Positions 16,256 through 31,217 of a DNA stretch of 64,000 nt are shown piece by piece; the stretch's first letter is position 1, and each line of letters opens with the position of its first letter. The stretch comes from Steroidobacteraceae bacterium (lineage in GTDB: Bacteria; Pseudomonadota; Gammaproteobacteria; Steroidobacterales; Steroidobacteraceae), in assembly GCA_017853555.1 (NCBI GenBank), contig JAFMJH010000011.1, positions 1 to 64,000 of the forward strand, given 5' to 3'. Both the position numbers and the translations under genes were made by a program. Under the pieces are notes generated by a model, which made no database searches, was not told where the DNA came from, and worked only from the letters and a program-made list of their open reading frames with translations.

Positions 16256-18202
16256 ATGGGCAAAGTCATCGGTATCGACCTCGGAACCACGAATTCCTGC
16301 GTCGCGATCATGGAAGGCGGCAAGCCGCGCGTGATCGAGAACAGTGAAGGCGATCGCACCACGCCGTCGATCGTCGCGTTCACCAAGGACGACGAAGTGC
16401 TGGTCGGGCAGTCCGCCAAGCGTCAGGCGGTGACCAATCCGCAAAACACGCTGCATGCGGTCAAGCGCCTGATCGGTCGTCGCTTCGAAGAAAAGATCGT
16501 CCAGAAGGACATCGACATGGTGCCGTACCGCATCGTCAAAGCCGACAACGGCGACGCCTGGGTCGAGGCGCAGAACAAGAAGATGGCACCGCCCGAGATT
16601 TCGGCGCGCGTGCTCATGAAGATGAAGAAGACGGCGGAAGATTTCCTCGGTGAAGAAGTCACCGACGCCGTCGTCACGGTGCCCGCGTACTTCAACGACT
16701 CGCAGCGTCAGGCGACCAAAGACGCCGGCCGCATCGCAGGGCTCAACGTCAAGCGCATCATCAACGAGCCGACCGCGGCCGCGCTCGCCTATGGTCTCGA
16801 CAAGTCCGGCGGCGATCGCAAGATCGCGGTGTACGACTTGGGTGGCGGCACCTTCGACGTGTCGATCATCGAGATCGCGGAAGTCGACGGCGAGCGTCAA
16901 TTCGAAGTGCTCTCGACCAACGGTGACACTTTCCTGGGTGGTGAAGACTTCGATCTGCGCGTCATCAACCATCTGGCCGACGAGTTCCAGAAAGACTCCG
17001 GCGTCGACGTGCGCAAAGATCCGCTCGCGATGCAGCGTCTGAAAGAAGCGGCGGAAAAGGCGAAGATCGAGTTGTCCTCGAGCCAGCAGACCGACATCAA
17101 CCTGCCGTACATCACCATGGATGCTTCGGGTCCGAAGCATCTGGCGGTGAAGCTCACGCGCGCGAAACTCGAGTCGATCGTCGAAGATCTCGTCAAGCGC
17201 ACCATCGAGCCCTGCAAAGTGGCGCTCAAGGATGCCGGTTTGTCGGCGGGCGAGGTGTCCGAAGTGATCCTCGTCGGCGGCCAGACGCGCATGCCGCTCG
17301 TGCAAAAGTACGTCAAAGATTTCTTCGGCAAGGAGCCGCGCAAGGACGTGAACCCCGACGAGGCCGTGGCCGTCGGTGCGGCGATCCAGGGCGGTGTGCT
17401 CGCCGGCGAAGTGAAGGACGTGTTGCTGCTCGACGTGACGCCGCTGTCGCTCGGTCTCGAGACCCTGGGTGGCGTGATGACCAAGCTCATCGAGAAGAAC
17501 ACCACCATTCCGACCAAGCACTCGCAGGTTTTCTCGACGGCCGAAGACAACCAGACGGCCGTGACGATCCACGTGCTGCAGGGCGAGCGCGATCGTGCGG
17601 CGGACAACAAGTCGCTCGGCAAGTTCGACCTCACCGACATCCCGGCGGCGCGCCGCGGGACGCCGCAGGTCGAGGTCACCTTCGACATCGACGCGAACGG
17701 CATTCTGAACGTGTCGGCCAAGGACAAGGCGACGGGCAAGGAACAGCGCATCGTCATCCAGGCGTCTTCGGGTCTCACCGAAGAGGAAATCAAGCGCATG
17801 GTGCGTGACGCCGAGGCACACGCCGAAGACGACAAGAAGTTCCGCGAACTCGTCGAAACCCGCAACAAGGCCGACGGCATGTTGCACTCGGTCGAAAAGA
17901 CCTTGCAGGATCTCGGCGACAAAGTGCCTGCTGAAGAGCGTGCCAAAGTCGAGTCGGCGTTGTCCGATCTCAAGGGCGTGCTGAAGGACGACGACAAAGA
18001 CAAGATCGAGAAGAAGCTCGAGGCCTTGTTGCAGGCTTCGTCGAACATCGCGCAGCAGGCGTATGCACAAACGGCCGGTGCCGAAGGCGCAGCCGCGGGC
18101 GCCGGTGCAAGCGGCGCGGCGCCGGGCGGCGGCGAACGCGACGATTCGGTGCTCGATGCCGAGTTCGAAGAAGTGAAGGGCAAGGACCAGAAGTCCTCGT
18201 AA
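16256..18202 (+). CDS. dnaK: Chaperone DnaK (Hsp70)
   Basis: A 648-aa Hsp70, full length. The nucleotide-binding domain starts [17 protein letters not shown] and carries [13 protein letters not shown] and [11 protein letters not shown]. The substrate-binding domain has [12 protein letters not shown] and the lid ends in the EEVKGK tail of proteobacterial DnaK. Before the tail lies a Gly/Ala-rich linker ([19 protein letters not shown]). It folds and unfolds client proteins with DnaJ and GrpE, all encoded here in the classical order, and also restrains sigma-32. A GGAGC lies 7 nt before the ATG. Confidence 0.99.
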   Translation: MGKVIGIDLGTTNSCVAIMEGGKPRVIENSEGDRTTPSIVAFTKDDEVLVGQSAKRQAVTNPQNTLHAVKRLIGRRFEEKIVQKDIDMVPYRIVKADNGDAWVEAQNKKMAPPEISARVLMKMKKTAEDFLGEEVTDAVVTVPAYFNDSQRQATKDAGRIAGLNVKRIINEPTAAALAYGLDKSGGDRKIAVYDLGGGTFDVSIIEIAEVDGERQFEVLSTNGDTFLGGEDFDLRVINHLADEFQKDSGVDVRKDPLAMQRLKEAAEKAKIELSSSQQTDINLPYITMDASGPKHLAVKLTRAKLESIVEDLVKRTIEPCKVALKDAGLSAGEVSEVILVGGQTRMPLVQKYVKDFFGKEPRKDVNPDEAVAVGAAIQGGVLAGEVKDVLLLDVTPLSLGLETLGGVMTKLIEKNTTIPTKHSQVFSTAEDNQTAVTIHVLQGERDRAADNKSLGKFDLTDIPAARRGTPQVEVTFDIDANGILNVSAKDKATGKEQRIVIQASSGLTEEEIKRMVRDAEAHAEDDKKFRELVETRNKADGMLHSVEKTLQDLGDKVPAEERAKVESALSDLKGVLKDDDKDKIEKKLEALLQASSNIAQQAYAQTAGAEGAAAGAGASGAAPGGGERDDSVLDAEFEEVKGKDQKSS

Positions 18203-18226
18203 CGCAGAGCGGGGCTCGCAGTCCAC

Positions 18227-19360
18227 ATGGCCAAGCGCGATTACTACAAGGTCCTCGAACTACCGCGGACCGCGACGGAGGCTGACCTCAAGAAGGCCTA
18301 TCGTCGTTTGGCCATGAAGTACCACCCGGATCGCAATCCGGACGACAAGGACGCCGAAGAGAAATTCAAGGAAGCCAAAGAGGCCTACGAGGTTCTGACC
18401 GACGCGCAAAAGCGCGCAATCTACGATCAGCACGGGCACGACGGCATCGCTGCGGCGAACCAAGGAGGCCCCGCGGGCGGCGGCTTCGGCGGCGCGGACT
18501 TCGGCGACATATTCGGCGAGGTGTTCGGCGATATCTTTGGTGGCGGTCGCCGCGGCGGTCGCTCGCAGGTGTTTCGCGGCGCCGATCTGCGTTACGAGCT
18601 CGAGCTCGAATTGCCGCAGGCGGTGTTCGGTCACACCACCGAAATCGAAATCCCGCGCCTCATGGAATGCGAAACCTGCCACGGCAGCGGTGCGGCCAAG
18701 GGTTCGAGTCCGACGAACTGCGATCAGTGCGGCGGCAGCGGGCAGGTGCGCATCTCGCAAGGTATCTTCCAGCTGCAGCAGCCCTGCAATCGCTGTCGCG
18801 GCACCGGACGCATCGTCAAAAATCCTTGCGACTCCTGCTATGGCCAGGGTCGCGTGCGACGCAGCAAGACCTTGTCGGTGAAAGTGCCTGCGGGCGTCTC
18901 CACCGGCGATCGCATCCGCCTCTCCGGCGAGGGCGAGGCGGGTCGCAACGGCGGCCCGGCGGGTGACCTCTACGTCGAAATCAGCGTGTTGCCGCATGCG
19001 ATCTTCGAGCGCGAGGGCGATGACCTGTCGTGCGAAGTACCGGTGAGTTTTGCCACCGCCGTGCTCGGCGGTGCCGTCAACGTCCCCACGCTCGAGGGCG
19101 AGGTGTCGCTCAAGATTCCGGCTGAAACTCAGTCCGGTCGCGTTTTCAGATTGCGCGACAAGGGCGTGAAGCCGGTGCGGGGCGGGTCGCGAGGCGACCT
19201 GTTCTGTCGCGTTGTGGTAGAAACGCCGGTGAAGCTCTCCGCCGAGCAGCGCGAGTTGTTGCGCAAGTTCGATGAGTCCCTGAAGAACGACGGCAGTACG
19301 CATACGCCGCGCGAAGAGGGATTCTTCGACGGCGTGAAGCGCTTCTTTTCGGGGCGATAA
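18227..19360 (+). CDS. dnaJ: Chaperone DnaJ (Hsp40)
   Basis: A 377-aa type I J-protein. The J-domain (residues 1-70) has the HPD motif in [18 protein letters not shown] that stimulates DnaK ATPase. A Gly/Phe-rich linker ([24 protein letters not shown]) is followed by the zinc domain with four complete CXXCXGXG repeats: [24 protein letters not shown] and CDSCYGQG. C-terminal client-binding domains I and II complete the protein. It lies 24 bp after dnaK and shares its transcript, with dapB 25 bp further on. Confidence 0.98.
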   Translation: MAKRDYYKVLELPRTATEADLKKAYRRLAMKYHPDRNPDDKDAEEKFKEAKEAYEVLTDAQKRAIYDQHGHDGIAAANQGGPAGGGFGGADFGDIFGEVFGDIFGGGRRGGRSQVFRGADLRYELELELPQAVFGHTTEIEIPRLMECETCHGSGAAKGSSPTNCDQCGGSGQVRISQGIFQLQQPCNRCRGTGRIVKNPCDSCYGQGRVRRSKTLSVKVPAGVSTGDRIRLSGEGEAGRNGGPAGDLYVEISVLPHAIFEREGDDLSCEVPVSFATAVLGGAVNVPTLEGEVSLKIPAETQSGRVFRLRDKGVKPVRGGSRGDLFCRVVVETPVKLSAEQRELLRKFDESLKNDGSTHTPREEGFFDGVKRFFSGR

Positions 19361-19385
19361 CAAGAATTCTCGCGGAGGTTGATGC

Positions 19386-20189
19386 ATGCGCCTGGTGATC
19401 GTCGGAGCCTCGGGCCGGATGGGGCTCGCCATCGCGCGCGTCGCCGTGGAAACCGCGCAGTTGCAGATCGTCGGAGCGGTCGATCGCGCCGAGGCGACGG
19501 GCTACGGCCGCGACATCGGTGAGCTCGCCGGCGTCGCTGCGCAGGGCGTCAAGATCGGCAGCGATTTGTCCGCCGCGCTCGCGCACGCCGACGTGATGAT
19601 CGATTTCTCGGCGCCGAGCGCAACCGCCGGCAATCTCGCCGCCGCCGCCGCAGCCGGCGTTGCCGTGCTCGTCGGCACCACGGGGCTCGACGCTCAAACT
19701 CAGGCGGCGGCCGCGGCCGCATCGCAACGCGTTCCGGTCATCGTGGCGGCGAACACGAGTCTCGGCGTGACGCTGCTCATCGAGCTGGTGCGCGCCGCAG
19801 CGCATGCGCTACCCGACGACTTCGACATCGAAATCGTCGAAGGCCACCATCGGCACAAAAAAGACGCCCCGTCCGGCACCGCGCTCGCGCTCGGTCGGGC
19901 GGCGGCGGCAGGGCGCGGCGTGGAATTCGATCGGGTCGCCGTGCCGGCGCGCACCGGAGGCGAACGTCAGCGTGGCGAGATCGGGTTCGCCGTGGTACGC
20001 GGCGGCGATATCGTCGGAGACCATCAGGTCACCTTCGCCGGCGAGGGCGAGCGGGTGACGCTCGGCCATCAGGCCACCGACCGGGCGATCTTCGCCCGGG
20101 GGGCGGTCCGGGCGGCACTCTGGTTGGCGGGTCGCGCTCCGGGTCGCTACGAGATGAAAGACGTAATTTCATTGAAAACAACGATTTAG
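19386..20189 (+). CDS. dapB: 4-hydroxy-tetrahydrodipicolinate reductase
   Basis: A 267-aa enzyme of the diaminopimelate/lysine pathway that reduces hydroxy-tetrahydrodipicolinate with NAD(P)H. The Rossmann start is VIVGASGRMG; VGTTGLD lies mid-protein, and the catalytic block is EGHHRHKKDAPSGTAL (general acid His and the conserved Lys). The C-terminus (GRYEMKDVI) is typical. ATG follows GGAGGTTG closely. It follows dnaJ by 25 bp and is probably read in part from the heat-shock operon, while carA downstream has its own promoter. Confidence 0.97.
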   Translation: MRLVIVGASGRMGLAIARVAVETAQLQIVGAVDRAEATGYGRDIGELAGVAAQGVKIGSDLSAALAHADVMIDFSAPSATAGNLAAAAAAGVAVLVGTTGLDAQTQAAAAAASQRVPVIVAANTSLGVTLLIELVRAAAHALPDDFDIEIVEGHHRHKKDAPSGTALALGRAAAAGRGVEFDRVAVPARTGGERQRGEIGFAVVRGGDIVGDHQVTFAGEGERVTLGHQATDRAIFARGAVRAALWLAGRAPGRYEMKDVISLKTTI

Positions 20190-20247
20190 GGGATTTCACC
20201 GGCGTTTATCGAGCCTTGCCAAAGTGGCTTTTTCGGCCGGATTGGCG

Positions 20248-20277
20248 TGGACAAAACGGGGGTGGAAACCGTAAAAT
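20248..20277 (+). promoter_or_regulatory. Sigma-70 promoter of carAB
   Basis: TGGACA (20248-20253), an 18-nt spacer and TAAAAT (20272-20277) each match consensus at five of six positions. Transcription would start near 20284 and give a leader of about 145 nt containing the hairpin at 20312-20350. Confidence 0.6.
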
Positions 20278-20311
20278 TTCCTTCTAATCCGATAGCCGGG
20301 TTAGTCCGTGC

Positions 20312-20350
20312 AAGGCGGGAGGTGTTCGCGAGGACCCCTCCCGCTTTGTT
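20312..20350 (+). terminator. Terminator/attenuator hairpin in the carA leader
   Basis: GCGGGAGG (20315-20322) pairs perfectly with CCTCCCGC (20337-20344), extended by flanking AAG/CTT, and is followed by TTTGTT. It lies between the carA promoter and the carA start, so it probably attenuates carAB; it could also end read-through from dapB. Confidence 0.65.
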
Positions 20351-20429
20351 CATCCGAACCCCGGAATCCTCGGAGATCGAAGGCCGGATTTGGGCGTGGC
20401 GCAGCGTCGCTGCGCAAGGGGTTGGTTTA

Positions 20430-21569
20430 GTGAGCGGACCTGCAGTGCTCGCCTTGGAAGATGGGTCCATCTTCCGGGGCCAGTCGATCGGTGCCAACGG
20501 CACCACGACCGGTGAAGTGGTATTCAATACAGCACTCACCGGCTATCAGGAAATTCTTTCCGATCCTTCGTATTCCCGTCAGATCGTCACCCTCACGTAT
20601 CCCCACATCGGCAACGTCGGCACGAACGCCGACGACATGGAGTCCGCGCGCGCGTACGCCGCCGGGCTCGTGGTACGCGATTTGCCGCGCCTTGCCAGCA
20701 ACTACCGCATGCAGCAGACGCTGCAGCAGTTTCTGGTGCGCGAAAACGTGGTCGCGATCGCGGACATCGACACGCGGCGCCTGACGCGCATCCTGCGCGA
20801 GAAGGGCGCGCAAGCCGGTACGATTCTCGCCGGAGCCGCGGCCGAACGCGCCGATGCGGCCGACGTCGCGTTTGCCGCCGCGCGGGCGTTTCCAGGGCTC
20901 AAGGGCATGGATCTCGCCAAAGTGGTCTCGACGCCCGAACGCTACGATTGGACGGCGGGCAGCGTGTTCGACGCACCGCCTGCGCCGACGGGCGAGCCTT
21001 TGCACGTCGTCGCCTGCGACTACGGCGTGAAGTACAACATCCTGCGTTTGCTCGTCGACCAAGGCTGTCGGGTGACGGTCGTGCCGGCGCAGACTTCGGC
21101 CGCCGAGGTGCTCGCACTGCGACCCGACGGCGTGTTTCTCTCGAACGGTCCCGGCGACCCGGAGCCCTGCGATTACGCGATCGAGGCGATCCGCGAATTT
21201 TTGGCGGCCGATCTGCCGGTGTTCGGCATTTGTCTCGGTCACCAGTTGCTCGGTCTGGCGAGCGGCGCGCGCACCGTGAAGATGAAATTCGGTCATCACG
21301 GCGCCAACCACCCGGTGCAGGATCTGCGCACGGGTCGCGTGTACATCACCTCGCAAAATCACGGCTTCGCGATCGACGAGGCGAGTCTGCCCGCGCATCT
21401 CGTCGCGACGCACCGCTCGTTGTTCGACGGTTCCTTGCAGGGTGTCGCGCGCACCGATCGCGCGGCGTTCAGCTTCCAGGGGCATCCGGAAGCGAGTCCC
21501 GGTCCCCACGACATCAAATCCTTGTTCGCAGAGTTCGCGGCCGCCATGCACGCGCGGCGTGCGGGTTGA
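20430..21569 (+). CDS. carA: Carbamoyl-phosphate synthase small subunit
   Basis: A 379-aa glutaminase subunit (E. coli 382 aa) that passes ammonia to CarB. The N-terminal CPSase_sm domain includes [21 protein letters not shown]. The class I amidotransferase domain has the nucleophile C268 in [10 protein letters not shown] and HPEASPGP carrying the catalytic His and Glu. GTG 20430 is chosen because the protein then aligns from [11 protein letters not shown]; the in-frame extension upstream crosses the attenuator. carB follows after 22 bp. The product, carbamoyl phosphate, feeds pyrimidine and arginine synthesis. Confidence 0.97.
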   Translation: MSGPAVLALEDGSIFRGQSIGANGTTTGEVVFNTALTGYQEILSDPSYSRQIVTLTYPHIGNVGTNADDMESARAYAAGLVVRDLPRLASNYRMQQTLQQFLVRENVVAIADIDTRRLTRILREKGAQAGTILAGAAAERADAADVAFAAARAFPGLKGMDLAKVVSTPERYDWTAGSVFDAPPAPTGEPLHVVACDYGVKYNILRLLVDQGCRVTVVPAQTSAAEVLALRPDGVFLSNGPGDPEPCDYAIEAIREFLAADLPVFGICLGHQLLGLASGARTVKMKFGHHGANHPVQDLRTGRVYITSQNHGFAIDEASLPAHLVATHRSLFDGSLQGVARTDRAAFSFQGHPEASPGPHDIKSLFAEFAAAMHARRAG

Positions 21570-21591
21570 ACGCACGGAGCGAGCGCACGTC

Positions 21592-24812
<3,221 letters not shown>

Positions 24813-24816
<4 letters not shown>

Positions 24817-25292
24817 AGCGTAATCCGATGACGCTCCGTGGTGCAGAGTTGCTGCGCGCGGAGCTCAAGCGTTTGAAGTCCGAAGATCGCCCGAACGTCA
24901 TCAAGGCGATTGCCGAGGCGCGCAGCCACGGCGATCTGTCCGAGAATGCCGAGTACCACGCGGCGCGCGAGCAGCAGGGCTTCATCGAAGGGCGGATCGG
25001 CGAAATCGAAGCCAAACTGTCGACCGCCGACATCATCGACGTCACCAAACTGCCGGCCAACGGTCGGGTGGTGTTCGGTGCGACGGTCGAGCTCGAAGCC
25101 GAGGAGGACGGCAAGCGTGTCACCTACACCATCGTGGGTGAGGACGAAGCCGATATCCGCGCCGGGCGGATCGCCGTGATTTCGCCCATTGCGCGTGCCT
25201 TGATCGGCAAGTCCGAGGGAGATGCGGTCGACGTGGTCGCCCCGGGCGGCAACCGTTCCTACGAGATCGTCGCGGTCCGCTACGAAGCCTGA
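24813..25292 (+). CDS. greA: Transcription elongation factor GreA
   Basis: A 159-aa factor that enters the RNA polymerase secondary channel and stimulates cleavage of backtracked RNA. The N-terminal coiled coil holds [27 protein letters not shown], with the acidic tip D and E residues. The C-terminal FKBP-like domain ends [22 protein letters not shown] 24813 overlaps the carB stop (ATGA) and yields [13 protein letters not shown], the normal start. DksA, encoded at 60 kb, uses the same channel. The gene ends 8 bp before convergent yhbY. Confidence 0.97.
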
Positions 25293-25300
25293 ACGCCGAC

Positions 25301-25600
25301 TCAGGCGTCGGGAATGACGAGTTTCGGCAGTTCGGGGTGGGGCTTGTAGAACAGGCCGACATGCCCGATGCGCTGCACGAGCGCGCTGCCGGTGCGCCGC
25401 TCGAGCTCGGCAAACACCTGATCGCGGGCATCGCGATCGCCCCCGCGGGCTTTGATCTTCACGAGTTCGTGGTCGTGCAGGGCGCGGCTCGTTTCCGCGA
25501 TTACGCCTTCGCTCAGGCCGGCATTGCCGATCAGGACGACAGGTTGCAGGGCGTGGCCCAGGCCGCGCAGGTGTTTGCGTTGTTTTTCACTGAGTTTCAC
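25301..25600 (-). CDS. yhbY: YhbY-family CRM-domain RNA-binding protein
   Basis: A 99-aa single CRM (KhbY-like) domain that binds 23S rRNA precursors during 50S assembly. It starts [31 protein letters not shown]; the GNAG loop is the GxxG-type RNA contact. The C-terminus ([16 protein letters not shown]) is standard. It is divergent from ftsH and convergent with greA, as in E. coli, but rlmE (ftsJ), normally between yhbY and ftsH, is missing here. Confidence 0.95.
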   Translation of the reverse strand: MKLSEKQRKHLRGLGHALQPVVLIGNAGLSEGVIAETSRALHDHELVKIKARGGDRDARDQVFAELERRTGSALVQRIGHVGLFYKPHPELPKLVIPDA

Positions 25601-25732
25601 CCGCGCATTCTACCCTTGGTCGAGCGCGCCCGCGCGCCGGTCGGCGAGCCGATCGAACGTCCGAACTTTGGCGGCTGACCGGGGTCTGACCGGGCGGAGA
25701 GGTGCGGAAACGGCCGGGGTGCGGGCTTCGGA

Positions 25733-25741
25733 TGGTATAGT
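25733..25741 (+). promoter_or_regulatory. Extended -10 promoter of ftsH
   Basis: TGGTATAGT matches an extended -10 (TGn plus TATAGT, five of six). No good -35 is seen at 17 nt, as expected for extended -10 promoters. It lies 43 nt before the ftsH GTG. Confidence 0.5.
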
Positions 25742-25784
25742 TTCGCAGCGGTTGCAAGGACGTGGCCAGCGCGAGGAAACAGTC

Positions 25785-27704
<1,920 letters not shown>

Positions 27705-27726
27705 TCATCGCTGTCGGCGTTTCGGC

Positions 27727-28578
27727 GTGAGCATTCTTCGCTGCGGTTCGCGCACGCTCGATCTCGCGACTCCCAGAATCATGGGCGTGCTCAACGTCAC
27801 GCCCGACTCTTTCTCCGACGGCGGACGCTTCGTCTCGCACGACGCCGCGATCGCGCGCGCCGAGCATCTGCTCGCCTGCGGGGCCGATCTCATCGACGTG
27901 GGCGGTGAGTCGACGCGGCCGGGTGCGGCGCCCGTCACGACGGATGAAGAGCTCGAGCGGGTGCTGCCCGTGGTCATGGAGTTGCTGCGGCGGGGCGCGC
28001 TCGTCTCGATCGACACCAGCAAGCCCGCGGTGATGCAGGCCTGCATCGCAGCAGGTGTGCACATGGTCAACGATGTCTATGCGTTGCGCGCCGCCGGGGC
28101 GGTCGAGACCGTGGCCGCGTCGCAGGTCGCCGTCTGTCTCATGCACATGCAAGGCGAGCCGCGCACCATGCAACGCGAGCCGCGCTATGCGGATGTCGTC
28201 GCCGAGGTGCGTGAATTTTTGGGCGGACGCGTGGCGGCGTGTCGGCAAGCGGGCATCGAGCCGTCGCGCATGCTGATCGACCCGGGTTTCGGTTTCGGCA
28301 AGACGCTGGATCACAACCTCGCATTGCTGCGCGATCTTGCGCGTGTCGACGTCGGTGGCTTGCCCATGCTGGTCGGTTTGTCGCGCAAGTCCATGTTGGC
28401 GACGCTCCTCGGGCGCCCGGTCGAGCAGCGGCTCGCCGGCAGTCTCGCACTCGCACTCGCCGCGATCGAGGGCGGAGCGCGTATCATTCGCTGTCACGAC
28501 GTTGCCGAGACCGTGGACGCAGTGCGGGTCTGGGCGGCATTTCGCGGCGAGACGGGCCGCAAGCCCTCGGGAGGTTGA
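27727..28578 (+). CDS. folP: Dihydropteroate synthase
   Basis: A 283-aa TIM-barrel enzyme that joins p-aminobenzoate to dihydropterin pyrophosphate in folate synthesis; the sulfonamide target. Signature motifs are IMGVLNVTPDSFSDGG near residue 20 and GADLIDVGGESTRPGA near 55, with DPGFGFGKTLDHN and GLSRKSM (Lys/Arg of the pterin site) downstream. GTG 27727 is chosen because the frame upstream runs over the end of ftsH. It lies 22 bp after ftsH and 2 bp before glmM, clearly one operon. Confidence 0.97.
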   Translation: MSILRCGSRTLDLATPRIMGVLNVTPDSFSDGGRFVSHDAAIARAEHLLACGADLIDVGGESTRPGAAPVTTDEELERVLPVVMELLRRGALVSIDTSKPAVMQACIAAGVHMVNDVYALRAAGAVETVAASQVAVCLMHMQGEPRTMQREPRYADVVAEVREFLGGRVAACRQAGIEPSRMLIDPGFGFGKTLDHNLALLRDLARVDVGGLPMLVGLSRKSMLATLLGRPVEQRLAGSLALALAAIEGGARIIRCHDVAETVDAVRVWAAFRGETGRKPSGG

Positions 28579-28580
28579 GC

Positions 28581-29915
28581 GTGACGCGCAAATTTTTCGG
28601 TACCGATGGCGTGCGAGGCAGAGTCGGCGAAGCGCCCCTCACCGTCGATTTCGCGGTCAATCTGGCGAGCGCTGCCGCGCGGGTGCTTGCGCCGGAGGGC
28701 GGCAGCGTCCTGATCGGCAAAGACACGCGGCTCTCGGGGTACATGTTCGAAGCGGCGCTAGAAGCCGGATTCATCGCCAGCGGACTCGATGTCATGTTGA
28801 TCGGTCCGTTGCCGACGCCGGGCATTGCGTACATGACGCGCCACTTCGGTTGCCGCTTCGGTGTCGTGATCAGCGCATCGCACAACGACTATCACGACAA
28901 CGGCATCAAATTCTTCGACGCGGAGGGCGGCAAACTCGCCGACGAACTCGAAGAGCGCATCGAAGCCGAACTCGCCAAAGCGCCGGTCACGCGCTCCTCG
29001 AACGAACTCGGTCGCGCCTCGCGCGTCGACAAGCAGCGCAAGCACTATCAGGACTTTTGCATCTCGACCTTGCCTAAGGGCATGAGCCTCGAGGGCTTCA
29101 AGATCGTCATCGACTGCGCGCACGGCGCGGCCTACAAAGTCGCGCCGCGCATCCTGACGGATCTCGGCGCGGAGATCGTGCCGATCGGCTGCTCGCCGAA
29201 TGGGCGCAACATCAACGCGGGCTGCGGTTCGACCGCGCCGCAATTGCTGCAATTGACCGTGCCGGGCGTGCGGGCGCAAGCCGGCATCGCGCTCGACGGC
29301 GACGGCGATCGGCTGGTGATGGTCGATCATCTCGGTCGCAAGGTCGATGGTGATCAGTTGCTGTACGTGATCGCCAAGGCGCGCAAGGAAGCCGGGCGTC
29401 TCACCGGTCCCGTCGTCGGGACCTTGATGACGAACTACGGTCTCGAGCGGGCGCTGCGGGCACTCGACATCGGTTTCGAGCGTGCGGCGGTCGGTGATCG
29501 CTACGTGCTCGCCAAACTGCGTGACACCGGTGGGGTGCTCGGCGGCGAGACCTCGGGACATGTGCTCACGCTCGATCTGACCACGACGGGCGATGCGATG
29601 ATCGCCGCCTTGCAAGTGCTGGCGGTGATGCGGGAGACCGGCCGCTCGCTCGCCGAACTCACCGCGGGCTTGCAATTGTTGCCGCAGCACATGGTCAACG
29701 TGAAAGTCGCGCGGCGCTTCGACCCGGCAAGTATCCCTGCCGTCGTTGCCGCGCGCGCGCAGGCCGAGCGCCAACTCGGCGATCGCGGTCGTGTCGTGCT
29801 GCGCGCCTCGGGTACCGAACCGCTGATACGCGTGATGATCGAATCGGACGATCATCGCGAAGCCGAGACGCTCGCCAATTCGATCGCGGACGTGGTTCGC
29901 GCCGTCGAGGGTTGA
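28581..29915 (+). CDS. glmM: Phosphoglucosamine mutase
   Basis: A 444-aa alpha-D-phosphohexomutase that converts glucosamine-6-P to glucosamine-1-P for UDP-GlcNAc, peptidoglycan and LPS. It begins RKFFGTDGVRGRVG, has the phosphoserine loop VVISASHND (S100), the metal loop DGDGDRLVMVD and the sugar loop GGETSGH. The C-terminal phosphate-binding RASGTEPLIRVM is present. GTG 28581 sits 6 nt behind GGGAGG, which includes the end of folP. tpiA starts 2 bp after its stop. Confidence 0.98.
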   Translation: MTRKFFGTDGVRGRVGEAPLTVDFAVNLASAAARVLAPEGGSVLIGKDTRLSGYMFEAALEAGFIASGLDVMLIGPLPTPGIAYMTRHFGCRFGVVISASHNDYHDNGIKFFDAEGGKLADELEERIEAELAKAPVTRSSNELGRASRVDKQRKHYQDFCISTLPKGMSLEGFKIVIDCAHGAAYKVAPRILTDLGAEIVPIGCSPNGRNINAGCGSTAPQLLQLTVPGVRAQAGIALDGDGDRLVMVDHLGRKVDGDQLLYVIAKARKEAGRLTGPVVGTLMTNYGLERALRALDIGFERAAVGDRYVLAKLRDTGGVLGGETSGHVLTLDLTTTGDAMIAALQVLAVMRETGRSLAELTAGLQLLPQHMVNVKVARRFDPASIPAVVAARAQAERQLGDRGRVVLRASGTEPLIRVMIESDDHREAETLANSIADVVRAVEG

Positions 29916-29917
29916 GC

Positions 29918-30685
29918 GTGCGCAAGCCTTTCGTCGCCGGCAACTGGAAGATGCACGGCAGTCGCGACGCTAACGCGCGGTTGGTGCAGGGCTTGCGCAC
30001 TGCGATGACCGCGCCGCTCGCGAGCCATTGCGACGTCGCCGTGTGCCCGCCGTTCGTCTATCTCGCCGACGTTGCCGTGCAATTGCAGGGCACGCCGGTC
30101 GCCCTTGGCGCGCAAGACACTTGTGCCGAGCCGGGGCCGGGCGCGCGCACCGGCGAGGTGTCGGCGTCGATGCTGCTCGACGTGGGCTGTCGCTACGTGC
30201 TCGTCGGGCACTCCGAGCGTCGGCAGTTCCATGGCGAGGACGACGGTCTCGTCGCGCGCAAGCTCTCGGCGGCGCTCGCGGTCGGCTTGACGCCCATTCT
30301 CTGCGTCGGCGAGTCGCTGCAGGAGCGCGACGCCGGTTTGACCCACCACGTCATCGCCCGACAGGTCGATGCCGTACTTGACGCTGCCGGGGTCGCGGCG
30401 GTCGGCCGGTCGGTCTTGGCGTACGAGCCCGTTTGGGCGATCGGCACGGGCCGGACGGCGAGTCCGGAGCAGGCCCAGGAGGTCCACGGCTTCATCCGTG
30501 GCCGAATTGCTGCCCGTGATGGTAATATTGCCGGCTCTGTGAGGCTCCTCTACGGGGGCAGCGTCAAGGCGTCGAATGCGCGCGAACTGTTCGCGATGCC
30601 CGACGTCGATGGCGGGCTCGTCGGCGGTGCCTCACTCAACGCGGAAGAATTCGTCGCCATCGTGGCGGCAGCCGCGCGGAAGTGA
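29918..30685 (+). CDS. tpiA: Triosephosphate isomerase
   Basis: A 255-aa TIM barrel interconverting dihydroxyacetone phosphate and glyceraldehyde-3-phosphate. The active-site Lys is in AGNWKMHG, the electrophilic His in VLVGHSERRQ, and the catalytic Glu in AYEPVWAIGTG; the phosphate loop is LYGGSVKASN. GTG 29918 follows GAGGG by 7 nt; a TTG at 29912 overlapping the glmM stop is less likely. The downstream neighbour is secG (7-bp gap), a common arrangement. Confidence 0.97.
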   Translation: MRKPFVAGNWKMHGSRDANARLVQGLRTAMTAPLASHCDVAVCPPFVYLADVAVQLQGTPVALGAQDTCAEPGPGARTGEVSASMLLDVGCRYVLVGHSERRQFHGEDDGLVARKLSAALAVGLTPILCVGESLQERDAGLTHHVIARQVDAVLDAAGVAAVGRSVLAYEPVWAIGTGRTASPEQAQEVHGFIRGRIAARDGNIAGSVRLLYGGSVKASNARELFAMPDVDGGLVGGASLNAEEFVAIVAAAARK

Positions 30686-30692
30686 CCGTGAC

Positions 30693-31022
30693 ATGTTGTT
30701 GACCGCACTCACTATCTTGCAGGTGTTCGTGTCGCTCGCCATCGTGGCGCTCGTGCTGTTGCAGCGCGGACGCGGTGCCGAGGCCGGGGCAGGCTTCGGT
30801 GCGGGCGCGTCGGGCAGCGTCTTCGGCGCGCGCGGCGCGACGACGGGGTTGTCGCGCTCGACGGCGGTGCTCGCCGCGATCTTCATGCTCAACAGCCTCG
30901 CGCTCGCGTGGCTCGGAACTCGTCCGGTGGCCGACGCGCCGCAGGGTCTCATCGAATCGCCGGCCAGCACGAAGCCGGTTGCGCCTGCAGCGCCGGCACC
31001 TGCGCCGGCACCGCAGCGCTGA
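30693..31022 (+). CDS. secG: Protein translocase subunit SecG
   Basis: A 109-aa inner-membrane subunit of the SecYEG channel. It has two transmembrane helices (about 4-22 and 54-72) joined by a loop with LLQRGRGAEAGAGFGAGASGSVFGARGA, the conserved SecG signature. The C-terminal ~30 residues are Pro/Ala-rich (APAAPAPAPAPQR). It follows tpiA and precedes tRNA-Leu by 22 bp, the secG-leuU order of E. coli, and probably shares its transcript with the tRNA. Confidence 0.95.
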   Translation: MLLTALTILQVFVSLAIVALVLLQRGRGAEAGAGFGAGASGSVFGARGATTGLSRSTAVLAAIFMLNSLALAWLGTRPVADAPQGLIESPASTKPVAPAAPAPAPAPQR

Positions 31023-31044
31023 GAGGCAATCGAGAATCGTTTAA

Positions 31045-31129
31045 GCGGACGTGGTGGAATTGGTAGACACACTAGCTTGAGGGGCTAGCGCCGCAAGGTA
31101 TGGGAGTTCGAGTCTCCCCGTCCGCACCA
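31045..31129 (+). tRNA. tRNA-Leu (GAG)
   Basis: An 85-nt class II tRNA with CCA encoded. The acceptor GCGGACG pairs with CGTCCGC, discriminator A; the anticodon stem is CTAGC/GCTAG with loop TTGAGGG, anticodon GAG at 31079-31081. A short variable arm (GCCGCAAGGT region) and T-loop TTCGAGT follow. It closely resembles leuU of E. coli and lies behind secG in the same place. Confidence 0.96.
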
Positions 31130-31217
31130 AACTGGATCGATCTTCCTGTACAATTCGCGCCGCTTGGGACACGGGGGTTCCGCGACCATCGTCGCGGTCG
31201 TGTCGGGGCTTGCGCGG

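Noticed and set aside
16226-18226. A 666-codon open frame antisense to dnaK
   Set aside because: Antisense frames of dnaK are well known artefacts of codon periodicity; nothing supports translation.
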